Shown here: one piece after another, positions 1-8,762 of the stretch
Layout of the letters: every line of letters starts with the position of its first letter
Numbering within the stretch: the first letter of the stretch is position 1
Origin: an uncultured Eubacteriales bacterium
Lineage (GTDB): Bacteria > Bacillota > Clostridia > Christensenellales > Aristaeellaceae
Length of the DNA stretch: 64,000 bases
Assembly: GCA_900318145.1 (NCBI GenBank)
Contig: ONJM01000004.1
Span: 1 to 64,000 of the forward strand
Direction: 5' to 3'
Notes under the pieces: model-generated
Seen by the model: the letters and a program-made list of their open reading frames with translations, nothing else
Databases searched by the model: none
What the model was told of the DNA's origin: nothing
Position numbers and translations under genes: made by a program

Positions 1-118
1 CTCCCTGTCGGTAAAGCATTTTCAGTATACGGGAATATCCAGCTGATGGTAAAGCCCTAAAACTCATTTTGTCCTTGACATGGGGTACACTTTAAAAAGT
101 TGGTCACGAGGCAAAATG

Positions 119-161
119 AAAACCCGGAGTCCATTAAAAAATAAGGGGCTCCGGGTTTTTG
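119..161. terminator. Bidirectional intrinsic terminator
   Basis: A long inverted repeat (arms built around CCCGGAG and CTCCGGG, with an A/T-rich loop) is followed by a T-run on the plus strand and, read on the minus strand, by another short T-run. It lies downstream of the minus-strand genes at 0.3-1.3 kb. The rest of positions 1-307 holds no gene I can support. There is only an open minus-strand frame without a start codon (stop at 166), which may be a gene remnant. Confidence 0.7.
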
Positions 162-307
162 GCAATCACTCCCACTCGAGGCCTATCTCTATATTTCCTT
201 TGAAAATGTAGCGACTTCGCTCGCTTTTGACGCGATTTTTCGCGGATTTCTCCAGTTTTGTTCTGGCTCGCACGAAAAGTGTACTCAAAGTGTACTCACG
301 AAACCGA

Positions 308-817
308 TCATATTTGGTCTGCCTCGCCTGGATCTTTCAGCGTCCATTCGAACTCAACAGAGTCCGCCCATAACATCAGCAGTGTTGAATCATTGACGCA
401 CAATTCCACGATAACCTGATGATAGGCCACATAATGGTACAGATACGTTGCAGGAAAACCGCACTCCTTCATCAGCTTTCGAAGCTTTTTCAGGCTTTTG
501 ACCAGCATGAACCCGTTGCCGTGCTTTTTTGAACGGCGATGCTGGTAAATGCCCTGAAGCCCGCCATAAGCCTTGACACCGTTCAGCCCGCCATATTCCA
601 AGTGAAACCGAACCGTCAGGGTCTGGGCATCCGGATGAACGGCCCTGATCGCATCATAATAGGATATGTCGTCCTCAAAATCGATGATCAGATAATCGTC
701 ATCTTCCCTGATGTCTTTGATCTCACAGTCATGCGGCAAGGGAATGTTTGATGCATTGTTGCCGTCAAGCACATAGGTCTCAACCTTCTTGATCAACAGG
801 TGTGCCTCCCTCTTCAT
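308..817 (-). CDS. Unknown protein, about 169 aa
   Basis: I do not recognise this protein. It has an acidic N-terminal half (a KDIREDDDYLIIDFEDDI stretch), a glycine-rich centre and a basic segment (HRRSKKHGNG) followed by a mixed C-terminus. No signal peptide or membrane segment is seen. The longer open frame begins at 958 but runs 179 bases into the upstream lipoprotein gene. I chose the ATG at 817 (overlap 38 bases); the ATG at 838 is equally possible because no convincing ribosome site decides between them. The overlap and shared strand suggest translational coupling with the lipoprotein gene. The region is more A+T-rich than the core of the window. Confidence 0.5.
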   Translation of the reverse strand: MKREAHLLIKKVETYVLDGNNASNIPLPHDCEIKDIREDDDYLIIDFEDDISYYDAIRAVHPDAQTLTVRFHLEYGGLNGVKAYGGLQGIYQHRRSKKHGNGFMLVKSLKKLRKLMKECGFPATYLYHYVAYHQVIVELCVNDSTLLMLWADSVEFEWTLKDPGEADQI

Positions 818-1313
818 CTCCAGAAATTGTGTAACCATGGCAAATGAAGACGGCATCCTCGGAGCAGTCATAATACCCGAGAAAGTACTCCGGTTTACTT
901 GAGCCTGAGTCTGCGTGTGCCGGTATGTGTAAGAACCACGCATTGCAGTATACTCCACCCATACTCTCTGAAAGGATTGCGTCTATATTGATATCTATGT
1001 TGAGCTGCTTTCCAAGCGTGATCACATCTATATCTTCCGTTGTCCAGAGTTCAGGCGGAGACCAAAGCATGCGTTCTTCTCTCAGTTTTCGATCATTGCT
1101 TATATTTGAGAATACCATGTATTCAAAACCGTCTTTCTCAAACCGAGGACCGTTCATCACGATGGATGGAACACGGCGAAGATCGCTGCGACCTCCAAGA
1201 CCAACGGCATCCAGCATTTCCTGCGCTTTCTGATTTACCAAAATGGATTGGGTGAAAATACAAGCTGTCAGAATCAGAGGAATCATAGCATATATCTTCC
1301 AATGTTTCTTCAT
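780..1313 (-). CDS. Putative lipoprotein of unknown function
   Basis: A 177-residue protein. The N-terminus has two lysines, a hydrophobic stretch and LTAC at residues 15-18, which fits a lipobox with Cys18 as the lipidation site. The mature part is soluble, has a hydrophilic central region and is not a family I recognise. Start choice: ATG at 1313 is preceded by GAGGGGG at about seven bases spacing. The 3' end overlaps the start of the next minus-strand gene, suggesting a two-gene unit whose products may act together at the membrane. A tiny signal-like ORF lies about 70 bases upstream. Function is unknown; the lipoprotein call rests only on the N-terminal pattern. Confidence 0.6.
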   Translation of the reverse strand: MKKHWKIYAMIPLILTACIFTQSILVNQKAQEMLDAVGLGGRSDLRRVPSIVMNGPRFEKDGFEYMVFSNISNDRKLREERMLWSPPELWTTEDIDVITLGKQLNIDINIDAILSESMGGVYCNAWFLHIPAHADSGSSKPEYFLGYYDCSEDAVFICHGYTISGDEEGGTPVDQEG

Positions 1314-1383
1314 CTGAAGGCCCCCTCGTCACGAATCACAAAAGAATACGAACAACCCGGGATTTCTGACCATACCCCTTCAA

Positions 1384-1445
1384 TCAGTGAAAGTCCCCAT
1401 GTATAGCACCATCACCCAAACCAACATCAGGCGTTTCATGGTCAT
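1384..1445 (-). CDS. Tiny signal-like ORF, possibly a truncated gene start
   Basis: A 20-residue ORF begins MTMKRLMLVWVMVLYMG. It has a good ribosome site (GGGAGGAGCG) just before its ATG, then a hydrophobic run like the start of a signal peptide, then stops. It could be a real micropeptide, or the surviving 5' end of an exported-protein gene similar to the lipoprotein downstream. The remainder of 1314-1852 shows no other gene. It contains short repeats of ATTATTCAG near 1668-1692, a small inverted repeat GTTATC-AACT-GATAAC at 1730-1745 and CCACAG-CTGTGG around 1458-1474. Confidence 0.3.
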
Positions 1446-1832
1446 CGCTCCTCCCACACCACAGCCCCGCTGTGGTCAATATAGATCAGCTTGCAATCCT
1501 ACTATACCAGGGCCAGCCCGTCGCGTCCATCGTTATCAGAACCGATTGTCCGAGGCTGAAAGCCCTTACAAAACCGGGACTTCGGTGTTTGGGCCTTTAT
1601 TCCCACTCATTGCTACCAAACTGATTTTGCTTAATTTCTGTGATCTCTGGTGTTCTGAGTGACTCTGATTATTCAGATTATTCAGATTATTCCTATTCTA
1701 CTGGCTATCCTCGATTCTGTTATCATTTGGTTATCAACTGATAACAAATCCGCACCGCAGATGAGGTTAATCGCAAGAGAGTTATAACCGATTACAACGT
1801 TGGAATCAAGCGAATCGTCTCAGAATCGTTGC

Positions 1833-1867
1833 GAATCGGCTCAGGAATCGGCTCACGAGGAATGAAT
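1833..1867. repeat. 35-bp direct repeat, copy 1
   Basis: This 35-base stretch, itself containing two near copies of GAATCGGCTCA, recurs identically at 2060-2094. On the minus strand each copy encodes the final residues IHSS and the stop codon of the ORF that ends in it, so two unrelated proteins share one C-terminal tail. Confidence 0.85.
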
Positions 1868-2143
1868 CGATTTTTGATATTTGGTTGTACGCCCAGCACC
1901 AACAACCTGCAATAGTCCTTCATTGCACATTTTGCCGAGAAGCATTGCGACAGAAGGCTTTGACTGCCCTGACTTTTTGCGAATCTCAGAGCTGGAGATA
2001 GAATCGAAACCGGAGAACATATTCATAATCCAACGGACGGTTTCCTGTTCATCGGTTCTGAATCGGCTCAGGAATCGGCTCACGAGGAATGAATTGAGAA
2101 ATGCTTGCAAGCCAGTACACCGATCGGAAAGAAGTAAACGCAC
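1853..2143 (-). pseudogene. Winged-helix domain remnant (C-terminal fragment)
   Basis: Only the last 70 or so codons look like a protein. They have the layout of a winged-helix DNA-binding domain: a helix ending MFSGF, a recognition region SSEIRKKSGQSKPSVAML, then a GLLQVVGAGR wing. This resembles the C-terminal domain of several ATP-binding or AlbA-type regulators, but I cannot name the family. The N-terminal codons are a translation of the 35-bp repeat at 2060-2094 plus antisense of the neighbouring membrane-protein gene, and there is no ribosome site. The most likely reading is the 3' remnant of a longer regulator gene, clipped and bounded by the repeats. Confidence 0.5.
2060..2094. repeat. 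35-bp direct repeat, copy 2
   Basis: Identical to 1833-1867, 227 bases apart. It supplies the last five codons and stop of the membrane protein at 2080-2688, so that gene may have lost its native 3' end. Confidence 0.85.
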
Positions 2144-2688
2144 CAGAACAGCAGTGCGATACCTCCGCCGTTTCCGTTGTTGCCGTCAGCCATATGGGTG
2201 AACATACCGGTCATCGGCATGAAGAAGCAGCTGAGGAAGAAAACACCGTGGATGATCATCAGCCGTTTCAGCCACAGATCCGGTTTATTCTTTGCCTGAA
2301 TCGAGAGACCGATGAAGAAGGTGGAAAGCGCCATGATGCCATAGCCCAGCAGATCATAATTGAACAGCAGGCCACCATTCTGGTAATTCAGTACTTTTGC
2401 AGCTTGGCCATTCAGTTCTTCCAGGCGGACTGTGGTTGTCTGCGCATAATAGACCAGCAGGATCAGCACGGCATAAATAGCCGCCAGGATGAGCCCGATA
2501 TTTGCGGAAACTTTTGTCTGTTCAGTACTCTCATGCTGGAATCCGGCGGACATCATGATATATCCGATCGGCAAAAACATACAGACCAAATAGGAACCGA
2601 AATGAAAGCCGCAAACGATACATACCGCGAAAAGAAACACCGTGACTGTTACAATGATTGCCCCGGCTTTTGATAAAAGTTGATTCAT
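2080..2688 (-). CDS. Multi-pass membrane protein of unknown function
   Basis: A 202-residue protein with about six hydrophobic segments: residues roughly 8-28, 30-47, 62-81, 107-127, 143-160 and 177-193. It is an integral membrane protein with few charged residues. I see no catalytic motif. Its ATG overlaps the stop of the TetR gene upstream (ATGA-type overlap at 2685-2688), so the two are translationally coupled and the regulator probably controls it. The C-terminal IHSS tail is supplied by the 35-bp direct repeat, so the original C-terminus may have been replaced. Family assignment is not possible from reading alone. Confidence 0.7.
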   Translation of the reverse strand: MNQLLSKAGAIIVTVTVFLFAVCIVCGFHFGSYLVCMFLPIGYIMMSAGFQHESTEQTKVSANIGLILAAIYAVLILLVYYAQTTTVRLEELNGQAAKVLNYQNGGLLFNYDLLGYGIMALSTFFIGLSIQAKNKPDLWLKRLMIIHGVFFLSCFFMPMTGMFTHMADGNNGNGGGIALLFWCVYFFPIGVLACKHFSIHSS

Positions 2689-3302
2689 ACTGCCCTCCCG
2701 TAAAGCTTGTTGAATTGACGGATATGGTCTTCCAGAATCCGGACAGATTCTGCTTCCCGTTCCGGATCACGGTCGCAGACCGTCATCAGCGTATAGAACG
2801 GGGCATAAAACTGAAGTGTCATGACCTCAACGTTGTCCGTTTGCAGAACGCCCTGATCAACTGCCTGTTTCAACAGCGCTGTGAAGTAAAACATCGGATC
2901 ATCCATATACTGGTGCATATAGGCGATAGCCAGGTCCTTGTTATGAAACTGCTCGATTGTCAGCATTTTTCGGATGCGCCTTGTGTAATCATCATGAAGC
3001 TGGTACAGGAACAGATTGATGCCCAACCTGACCAGTTCTTCTTCCGGCAAACCGCTGTAGATTTCGGCGTCGACTATCGGATTGTTTCCCTGAATGTTCA
3101 GATGTTTGGCCTGCTCCAGAAAACGCCTGTGCATTTCCTCGATGATTGCGCCAAAGATCGCCTGTTTGCTTTTGTAATGCTTATACAGGGATGGCGCCTT
3201 GATGCCGACGCGCTCGGCAATCTCGCTGACAAAGACATTGGCATAGCCTTTTTCAGAAAACAGAGTCAGCGCTTCATCCAGGATCTTCTGTTTCGTGTCC
3301 AT
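2685..3302 (-). CDS. TetR/AcrR family transcriptional repressor
   Basis: A 205-residue TetR-type regulator. The N-terminal helix-turn-helix is clear (KILDEALTLFSEKGYANV, then VSEIAERVGIKAPSLYKHY, residues about 5-45). The remaining 150 residues form the helical ligand-binding and dimerisation domain. It is the first gene of a two-gene unit with the membrane protein at 2080-2688 (overlap of 4 bases). Start choice: ATG at 3302 is preceded by a GGAGG-like site. Two palindromes just upstream (3319-3336 and 3345-3362) are natural operator candidates, implying autorepression. The inducing ligand is unknown. Confidence 0.9.
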   Translation of the reverse strand: MDTKQKILDEALTLFSEKGYANVFVSEIAERVGIKAPSLYKHYKSKQAIFGAIIEEMHRRFLEQAKHLNIQGNNPIVDAEIYSGLPEEELVRLGINLFLYQLHDDYTRRIRKMLTIEQFHNKDLAIAYMHQYMDDPMFYFTALLKQAVDQGVLQTDNVEVMTLQFYAPFYTLMTVCDRDPEREAESVRILEDHIRQFNKLYGRAV

Positions 3303-3318
3303 GTATCCTCCTTCAAAC

Positions 3319-3362
3319 GGCTAAATCGAATTAGCCAAATGATAAGCTAATTGCAATTAGCT
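3319..3362. promoter_or_regulatory. Candidate TetR operator pair
   Basis: Two adjacent palindromes lie just upstream of the TetR start: GGCTAA-6-TTAGCC at 3319-3336 and the perfect 18-base palindrome AGCTAATTGCAATTAGCT at 3345-3362. Both contain the half-site (A/G)GCTAA and are well placed to cover the promoter of the tetR-membrane protein unit. Confidence 0.65.
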
Positions 3363-3377
3363 GTCAAGGCCTGAAAA

Positions 3378-3403
3378 AGCGGCTGCCATATCAGACAGCC
3401 GCT
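3378..3403 (-). terminator. Terminator of the AraC-type gene
   Basis: An 8-bp stem (AGCGGCTG / CAGCCGCT) with a 10-base loop is followed on the minus strand by TTTTT. It sits 10 bases after the stop of the AraC/GyrI gene. Confidence 0.75.
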
Positions 3404-3412
3404 GTGAATGCA

Positions 3413-4243
3413 TTACGCCTGTTTCAGCGGAACCCAGATGTATACCTTCATGTCGTCGGAGCCTTCTTCCGGAGGAAGATAGACCTCAATGTCGTATTCT
3501 CCGGCCAGTGTGTATCCCTGCAGCGCGGGGAGCCACTCCGACCAGATTTTTGTGTTCGTATCCTGCAGCGTCCGGATGGTGCAGGGAAACTGTGCCCACA
3601 GGCTTGCAGGAATGATCCGGGTTTCGCAGCCTTCCGGCACATCCTCCCAGGGAAGATATAGATCCGCGATCCAGTAGTCAAAGTCCTTTCCCTTCATATC
3701 GATACATACGCCGAAGGTGCCCTTGACTGGACGATCTTCGCCCTGTGCCAGCCATTCATTCCAGAATTTCGGAATCTTCTCATAGCTGGTGTCTGAATTG
3801 AACGGCTTTTTCACGCCGACAATCGTAAACGGTGCTTTTTCTACAATACGGTAATCCATCATACTGCCGCCCTCCAATGATATTTTGATATGCAGCGGAG
3901 CAAATGATCGCATAGGCGCGCCGGATTCTCTGGCTCTGGATGGAGATACGCCATGAAAGCGCAGAAAGGCTTTAGTAAAGCTGTCCGGTGAATCATATCC
4001 GTATTTGAGTGCAATATCGATCACCTTCGCGTTTGTTCTCGCCAATTCCTGCGCTGCCTGCGACATCCTGCGCGCACGGATGTATTCGCCGACGGTCATT
4101 CCGCACAGAGCTCCGAAGATGCGCTGGTAATAGAAGGGAGACAGCGCCGCTTTTCCGGCGATTTCTTCGATGTCCAGTTCATCCGTCAGATGCTGTTCAA
4201 TAAAGTCGATCGAACTCTGGAGCCCTTCAATCCATCCCTGCAC
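3413..4243 (-). CDS. AraC-family regulator with GyrI-like effector domain
   Basis: A 276-residue regulator. Residues about 5-105 carry the two AraC helix-turn-helix motifs (LDIEEIAGKAALSPFYYQRI, then DIALKYGYDSPDSFTKAFLR). Residues about 125-275 match the GyrI/Rob-type effector-binding fold that often senses small hydrophobic or cationic compounds (DYRIVEKAPFTIVGV; the closing strand is KVYIWVPL). Start choice: the frame opens with GTG at 4252, but AAAGGAG touches that codon. The GTG at 4243 has about eight bases of spacing and is preferred. It stands alone with its own terminator. It may activate efflux or detoxification genes elsewhere; no target is visible nearby. Confidence 0.88.
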   Translation of the reverse strand: MQGWIEGLQSSIDFIEQHLTDELDIEEIAGKAALSPFYYQRIFGALCGMTVGEYIRARRMSQAAQELARTNAKVIDIALKYGYDSPDSFTKAFLRFHGVSPSRARESGAPMRSFAPLHIKISLEGGSMMDYRIVEKAPFTIVGVKKPFNSDTSYEKIPKFWNEWLAQGEDRPVKGTFGVCIDMKGKDFDYWIADLYLPWEDVPEGCETRIIPASLWAQFPCTIRTLQDTNTKIWSEWLPALQGYTLAGEYDIEVYLPPEEGSDDMKVYIWVPLKQA

Positions 4244-4433
4244 TATGATCACTCCTTTCCGTTGCGTGATTAGTATATCAGGACAGGAAAGCGGATGCCC
4301 GACTTTCTGTGCTCTCCTTTGGCGGATTCAAACGGAGGAGACAGTTTTCATGATTATTTCAGTACAGGCTTCCAGTCATCTGCAGCATCCAGATATGAAT
4401 GAAGAAAAAAACTTTACTTGATACTATCATCGA

Positions 4434-4615
4434 TCATTTCAATATCTCCTCCCATTGTCCGTTGCGTTCGATCAGGGCAAACACCTCATCGTCGATGTCC
4501 CCTCCGATATCGGCTCGCTCAAACCCCACTCGGCAAAGCCCAGGATGGCGTCATACTTCGCCCAGGGCTTGTCTGTCCTGAGCTTCTTCAGTCCGCGCTC
4601 GTATACCTTGCTTTA
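4434..4615 (-). pseudogene. Frameshifted remnant of an unrecognised gene
   Basis: On the minus strand, two reading frames together read like one protein end. One frame gives YERGLKKLRTDKPWAKYDA and continues to GFAEWG. The next frame takes over with ADIGGDIDDEVFALIERNGQ and ends WEEILK-stop at 4434. A single-base frameshift near 4510-4520 would join them. No start codon or ribosome site is present, and the 5' part merges into the tail of the GNAT gene. This is probably the decayed C-terminus of a lost accessory gene; its family is unknown. Confidence 0.4.
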
Positions 4616-5190
4616 CAGCAGCAGTTTTTTATCTTTGTATAATCTTCTCTAAGCATACCGTAAATGTTATAGTCACAATAGACCGAAACCATTTTTCCTT
4701 GTCGGATTGTCCCCTCTTTTATGAAACCACACCGCTCAAGGACCTTATTTGAAGCAATATTCCTAACATCAGCACGCCCATTCAGCCGCTCTATTTCTGT
4801 ATTTTCAAATATGAACCGTACCACTTCCTTCAGTGCTTCTGTAGTAATTCCCATATTCCAATATTCAGGATGAATTCGATACCCAATATCACCCATCCTT
4901 AAATCCTGTATATCAAATACTGCAATCATTCCAATAACAGTATTTGTTTCTTTCAAGACAATCCCCCAGTCAAAATCCAGTGAAGGCTTCCTTTTCACCC
5001 AGGGACGGGCGTCAACAAACAACAACTCCGGATTTTTCTCACCTTTGCTGGCTTTTCGTCCCCAATAGGTATAAATTTCATCTCTCCCCAACCATTCTTT
5101 CAAATCCGGTACATCTGCTTCGTTAAGAGTTCTGATAATCAGCCTATCAGTTTCAAGGACAGGTTTATCGATCTCGTAATCTTTTAACAT
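4588..5190 (-). CDS. GNAT N-acetyltransferase, RimJ/RimL type
   Basis: A 200-residue acetyltransferase of the ribosomal-protein or small-molecule RimJ/L group. It opens with the typical strand ETDRLIIRTLNEADVPDL, carries the central DIGYRIHPEYWNMGITTEAL segment (the acetyl-CoA-binding region) and ends the domain with ASNKVLERCGFIKEG. Acetyl-CoA is the expected donor; the substrate cannot be read from sequence. The last dozen residues (CCCKARYTSAD) are unlike the family and coincide with the frameshifted remnant at 4434-4615. The natural stop may therefore have been lost and the protein extended by read-in. Confidence 0.85.
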   Translation of the reverse strand: MLKDYEIDKPVLETDRLIIRTLNEADVPDLKEWLGRDEIYTYWGRKASKGEKNPELLFVDARPWVKRKPSLDFDWGIVLKETNTVIGMIAVFDIQDLRMGDIGYRIHPEYWNMGITTEALKEVVRFIFENTEIERLNGRADVRNIASNKVLERCGFIKEGTIRQGKMVSVYCDYNIYGMLREDYTKIKNCCCKARYTSAD

Positions 5191-5205
5191 GGTTCCTCCA
5201 TCATA

Positions 5206-5400
5206 TCATTGTAGATTGTATGTATTGTGTTCTGCGAATATCCAGCCTGAAACAGCTTTGTAAAGGTCAAGTTGGGAAGCGGAATTGCTAAGAAGCCCGT
5301 CTATCATTTCGGCTAATCTTGCAGCATATTGATTGCCGCCGATTCGCAGTAAAATCGACACTTCCGGGGCAAAAAAGATCAAATAATCATTATTCCCACT
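5206..5400 (-). pseudogene. Small orphan reading frame, probable gene fragment
   Basis: Between guaA and the GNAT gene the minus strand is open and reads [19 protein letters not shown], then YAARLAEMIDGLLSN, ending HNTYNLQ-stop. The composition is protein-like (alternating hydrophobic and helix pattern). The only upstream start lies inside the antisense of the guaA 3' end and has no ribosome site. It is most likely a C-terminal remnant. I cannot assign a family. Confidence 0.3.
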
Positions 5401-6934
5401 CAACGCTTGCGGGGGGCTTGGTTGTGACGTCGAGGACGACACGGTTGACGCGGGGGACTTCGTTGACGATCCGGGCGGAGACCGCCGCGACAGTGTCCCA
5501 GGGGATGCGGGCCCAGTCGGCGGTCATGAAGTCGTCGGTGGTGACGGCGCGGAGGGCGACGGTGTAGTCATAGGTGCGCTCGTCTCCCATGACGCCGACG
5601 GACTGAATCCCGGTCAGGACGGTGAAGTACTGGCTGATCCGGCCGTCCAGCCCGGCCTTCGCGATTTCCTCCCGGAAGACCGCGTCGCTCTCCCGGACGA
5701 TTTCCGCCTTTTCAGGGGTAACCTCCCCGATGATACGGATGGCCAGGCCGGGGCCGGGGAAGGGCTGGCGCCGGACGAGCTCCTTCGGGAGGCCCAGGGC
5801 TTCGCCCAGGGCGCGGACCTCATCCTTGAACAGCATGCGCAGCGGCTCGATCAGCTCGGTGAAGCCGAGTTCCTTCGGCAGGCCGCCCACGTTATGATGG
5901 CTTTTGATGACGGCGGCGTTGGTTCCGCCGCCGCTTTCGATTACATCCGGATAAATGGTTCCCTGGGCGAAATAATCCATTTTTCCCAGTTTTTCCGCTT
6001 CTTCCCGGAATACTTCAATGAAATCCCGGCCGATAATGTGCCTTTTTTCCTCCGGATCGGTGACGCCCTTCAGGTCCGCGAAGAAGCGGGCTGCGGCGTC
6101 CGCCCGGACAAAACGGACCGGGAAGAGATGTCTGAACACGTGGCAGACCTGATCGCTTTCTCCTTTGCGGAGCAGGCCGTGATCCACGAAGACGCAGGCC
6201 AGCCGGTCCCCGATGGCCCTGCAGAGCAGCGCGGCGGCCACAGAGGAATCCACACCGCCGGACAGGGCCAGCAGGACTTTGCCGTTTTCCCCGACGGCGT
6301 CCCGGATATTGCGGACGGCCTGCTCCGCGTAGGCTTCCATGGTCCAGTCGCCGGCGCACCGGCAGATATTGAACAGGAAATTATGCAGCAGCAGGCGGCC
6401 TTCCTCGGTATGCGTGACCTCGGGATGGAACTGGACGCCGTAGATCCGCCGGACCTCGTCGGCCATGGCGGCGACGGGACAGTTTTCGGTGCGGGCGGCC
6501 GGGCTGAATCCGGGCGGGCAGGCGGAGACCTGCCAGGTATGGCTCATCCAGCAGAAGGAGGAGGATTTCATGCCGGCCAGGATGGCGGAGGATTCCCGCA
6601 TCCGGACTTCAACGCGGCCGTATTCCCGTTCCTTTGCCTTTTCCACGGTTCCGCCCAGCAGATGGGCGGTCAGCTGCATGCCGTAGCAGATGCCGAGCAC
6701 CGGAATACCCAGGCTGTAGAGCCCGGGATCGATCATCGGGGCGTTTTCGTCATGAACGGTGGAAGGCCCGCCGGACAGAATGATGCCGGCGGGCTGCTGC
6801 TTCCGTATTTCCTCCGGCGGAATGCTCCAGGGGACGACTTCCGAGTAGACATGGCATTCCCGGACGCGCCGGGCGATGAGCTGGGTATACTGGCCGCCGA
6901 AATCGAGAATCAGGATTTTCTGGCTGGATGACAT
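5390..6934 (-). CDS. guaA: GMP synthase (glutamine-hydrolysing)
   Basis: A 514-residue GMP synthase. It converts XMP, glutamine and ATP to GMP in the cytosol. The N-terminal glutamine amidotransferase (residues 5-200) has [15 protein letters not shown], the nucleophile Cys83 in GICYGMQ and the GVQFHPEV histidine motif. The central ATP-pyrophosphatase has the P-loop ALSGGVDSS. The C-terminal dimerisation domain ends in the family-typical KPPASVEWE. Start choice: the frame is open to 7066, but ATG 6934 has GGAGG about seven bases upstream and matches family starts. It follows asnB by 71 bases on the same strand, so the two amidotransferases are probably co-transcribed from the asnB promoter. 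Confidence 0.97.
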   Translation of the reverse strand: MSSSQKILILDFGGQYTQLIARRVRECHVYSEVVPWSIPPEEIRKQQPAGIILSGGPSTVHDENAPMIDPGLYSLGIPVLGICYGMQLTAHLLGGTVEKAKEREYGRVEVRMRESSAILAGMKSSSFCWMSHTWQVSACPPGFSPAARTENCPVAAMADEVRRIYGVQFHPEVTHTEEGRLLLHNFLFNICRCAGDWTMEAYAEQAVRNIRDAVGENGKVLLALSGGVDSSVAAALLCRAIGDRLACVFVDHGLLRKGESDQVCHVFRHLFPVRFVRADAAARFFADLKGVTDPEEKRHIIGRDFIEVFREEAEKLGKMDYFAQGTIYPDVIESGGGTNAAVIKSHHNVGGLPKELGFTELIEPLRMLFKDEVRALGEALGLPKELVRRQPFPGPGLAIRIIGEVTPEKAEIVRESDAVFREEIAKAGLDGRISQYFTVLTGIQSVGVMGDERTYDYTVALRAVTTDDFMTADWARIPWDTVAAVSARIVNEVPRVNRVVLDVTTKPPASVEWE

Positions 6935-7005
6935 TCTGGGCCTCCGTTGACGTTTATAGTTGGGGAAGATCCTCCGCCGCACTCCGGGATGATACGCGCC
7001 GGACA

Positions 7006-8586
7006 TTACTGTCCGCTGGCGCCGTAGTTTGACAGAACCCGCGCGGAAGGATCGTTGACGTCGCATCCGGGCCAGGCTTTGTTGGGCATCCAGTAATCCG
7101 GAATCATCCGGGCCTGGCCGGGATAGTACCGCTCGAACAGCTCCCGGTACAGCAGGCTTTCCTTCGTAAAGGGCGGCCGGTAATCATATTTCGCCGCTTT
7201 TTCAGTGAACTCCTTGTCGGTGTAGGTTCTTTCCGCCAGGGCTTTCAGGTCGTTGACCATGGAGTGGCCCACGGCGTCGGAGAACGCGGCCTTCTGCCGC
7301 CAGAGGATCGCGTCCGGGAGGATATGGTCTTCCGCGAAGGCTTTGCGGATCAGGTATTTGCCCATGTTATGTCTGTTCATTTTCAGCTCCGGGTCAATCT
7401 TCATGGCGTAGTGCACAAAGGCCAGGTCGCCGAAGGGAACGCGGGCTTCCAGGGAGTTCACGGAGATGCAGCGGTCCGCCCGGAGCACGTCGTAGACATG
7501 CAGCTCCCGGATCCGCTTTTCCGCTTCCTCCTGGAAGGCGGCGGCGGAGGGGGCGAAGTCCGTGTATTTGTAGCCGAACAGCTCGTCGGAGATTTCGCCG
7601 GTGAGCAGGACGCGGATATCGGTGTGCTCATGGATCCATCTGCAGACCAGGTACATGCCGACGGAGGCGCGGATGGTCGTGATATCCCAGGTGCCCAGCA
7701 GCTCCACCACCGCGGGCAGGGCTTCCAGCACATCCTTTTCGGAGATAATGACCTCCGTGTGCTCCGAACCGATATAGTCCGCCGCGATCCGTGCGTACTT
7801 CAGGTCGATGGCGTCCACATCCATGCCGATGGCGAAGGTGCGGATCGGATGGGGAAGCAGCTTCTGCGCGATGGCGCAGACGAGGGAGGAATCCAGGCCG
7901 CCGGAGAGCAGGAAGCCGACGGGCGCGTCCGCGTCCAGCCGTTTTTTCACGCCGTCGGTCAGCAGGCGGTTCAGTTCCCTGCAGACGGTGTCCTCATCCT
8001 CCATGATAAACCGGTCCACATGCGACGGATCGGCATAGCTGTGGAATTCCCCGTCGATCCAGTAATGGCCGGGCGGGAAGGGGAGAATCTCCGCGCAGAG
8101 CCCCGACAGGTTCTTCGGCTCGCTGGCGAAGGCCCATTCGCCGTCCTCCAGCCTTCCGTAATAAAGGGGACGGATACCGATGGGATCCCGGGCGGCGATG
8201 ACCTTGTTCCGCTCTCCGTCATAGAGGATCAGGGCAAACTCGGCGTCCAGGGTTTTGAACATTTCAATGCCGTATTCATGATAGAGCGGCAGGAGAATCT
8301 CACAGTCGGATTCCCCCTTGATCTCATAGCGTTCCATGAGGCGTTCGCGGAGGGGCCGGAAGCCGTACAACTCGCCGTTGCAGACCACCGCGTCGTTTCC
8401 GAGATGAAAGGGCTGCATGCCCCGCTCGTTCAGGCCCATGATGGCCAGACGGTGGAACCCCAGGATTCCTCCGGGAATCTCCTCCAGCCGGCTCATATCC
8501 GGCCCCCGGGAGACCGTGCGGTTAAAGCAGGCTTCAATCAGTTCCCGGGGAACCCTGGAGCTTGTCAGACCGAAGATGGAACACAT
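7006..8586 (-). CDS. asnB: Asparagine synthase (glutamine-hydrolysing)
   Basis: A 526-residue class B asparagine synthetase that makes Asn from Asp, ATP and glutamine. The mature N-terminus begins at Cys2 (MCSIFGL), the Ntn-type nucleophile of the glutaminase domain (to about residue 190). The synthetase domain has the ATP-pyrophosphatase loop [15 protein letters not shown] and the downstream YKYTDFAP and EARVPFGD segments. Start choice: the open frame extends to 8748, but ATG 8586 with CAGGAGGCGGTCC upstream places Cys at position 2. A consensus promoter and a leader terminator precede it (8622-8699), implying attenuation. It heads a unit with guaA. Confidence 0.97.
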   Translation of the reverse strand: MCSIFGLTSSRVPRELIEACFNRTVSRGPDMSRLEEIPGGILGFHRLAIMGLNERGMQPFHLGNDAVVCNGELYGFRPLRERLMERYEIKGESDCEILLPLYHEYGIEMFKTLDAEFALILYDGERNKVIAARDPIGIRPLYYGRLEDGEWAFASEPKNLSGLCAEILPFPPGHYWIDGEFHSYADPSHVDRFIMEDEDTVCRELNRLLTDGVKKRLDADAPVGFLLSGGLDSSLVCAIAQKLLPHPIRTFAIGMDVDAIDLKYARIAADYIGSEHTEVIISEKDVLEALPAVVELLGTWDITTIRASVGMYLVCRWIHEHTDIRVLLTGEISDELFGYKYTDFAPSAAAFQEEAEKRIRELHVYDVLRADRCISVNSLEARVPFGDLAFVHYAMKIDPELKMNRHNMGKYLIRKAFAEDHILPDAILWRQKAAFSDAVGHSMVNDLKALAERTYTDKEFTEKAAKYDYRPPFTKESLLYRELFERYYPGQARMIPDYWMPNKAWPGCDVNDPSARVLSNYGASGQ

Positions 8587-8621
8587 GCGGACCGCCTCCT
8601 GTGATGAAATCGGGAAGGAAT

Positions 8622-8656
8622 AAAAAAACAGGGAGCCCCGAACCAGGACTCCCTTG
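8622..8656 (-). terminator. Leader terminator (attenuator) of asnB
   Basis: Read on the minus strand, an AGGGAG...CTCCCT stem, extended by a T-G wobble and CC/GG with loop TGGTTCG, is followed by seven Ts. It begins about eight bases after the expected transcription start and ends 35 bases before the asnB ATG. Every asnB transcript must therefore pass it. Confidence 0.8.
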
Positions 8657-8670
8657 TCTTGATGGCAGGT

Positions 8671-8699
8671 ATGGTACCATTCCCCCGCGGGCTTGTCAA
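8671..8699 (-). promoter_or_regulatory. asnB promoter
   Basis: On the minus strand: -35 TTGACA (8694-8699), 17-base spacer, -10 TACCAT (8671-8676). The expected start is near 8664. It is divergent from the glnA promoter, with about 63 bases between the two -35 boxes. Confidence 0.75.
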
Positions 8700-8762
8700 G
8701 GACGGCGGACAGGGAGGAAGCGGGAAAACAAAGGGAAAACAATTTCAATCCGGCGAAAACGC

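Noticed and set aside
166-330. Minus-strand frame ending in IEIGLEWE, possible recombinase tail
   Set aside because: No start codon or ribosome site, a stop not far upstream, and no family I can name. Too short to call.
1387-1662. Plus-strand ORF of 91 codons
   Set aside because: No ribosome site, Pro/Arg-rich, no protein-like pattern, antisense to the tiny signal-like ORF.
8660-8700. T-box-like string AATGGTACCAT ahead of asnB
   Set aside because: It overlaps the -35/-10 of a good promoter, so most of it is not transcribed, and there is no stem I upstream. The leader is a simple terminator hairpin.
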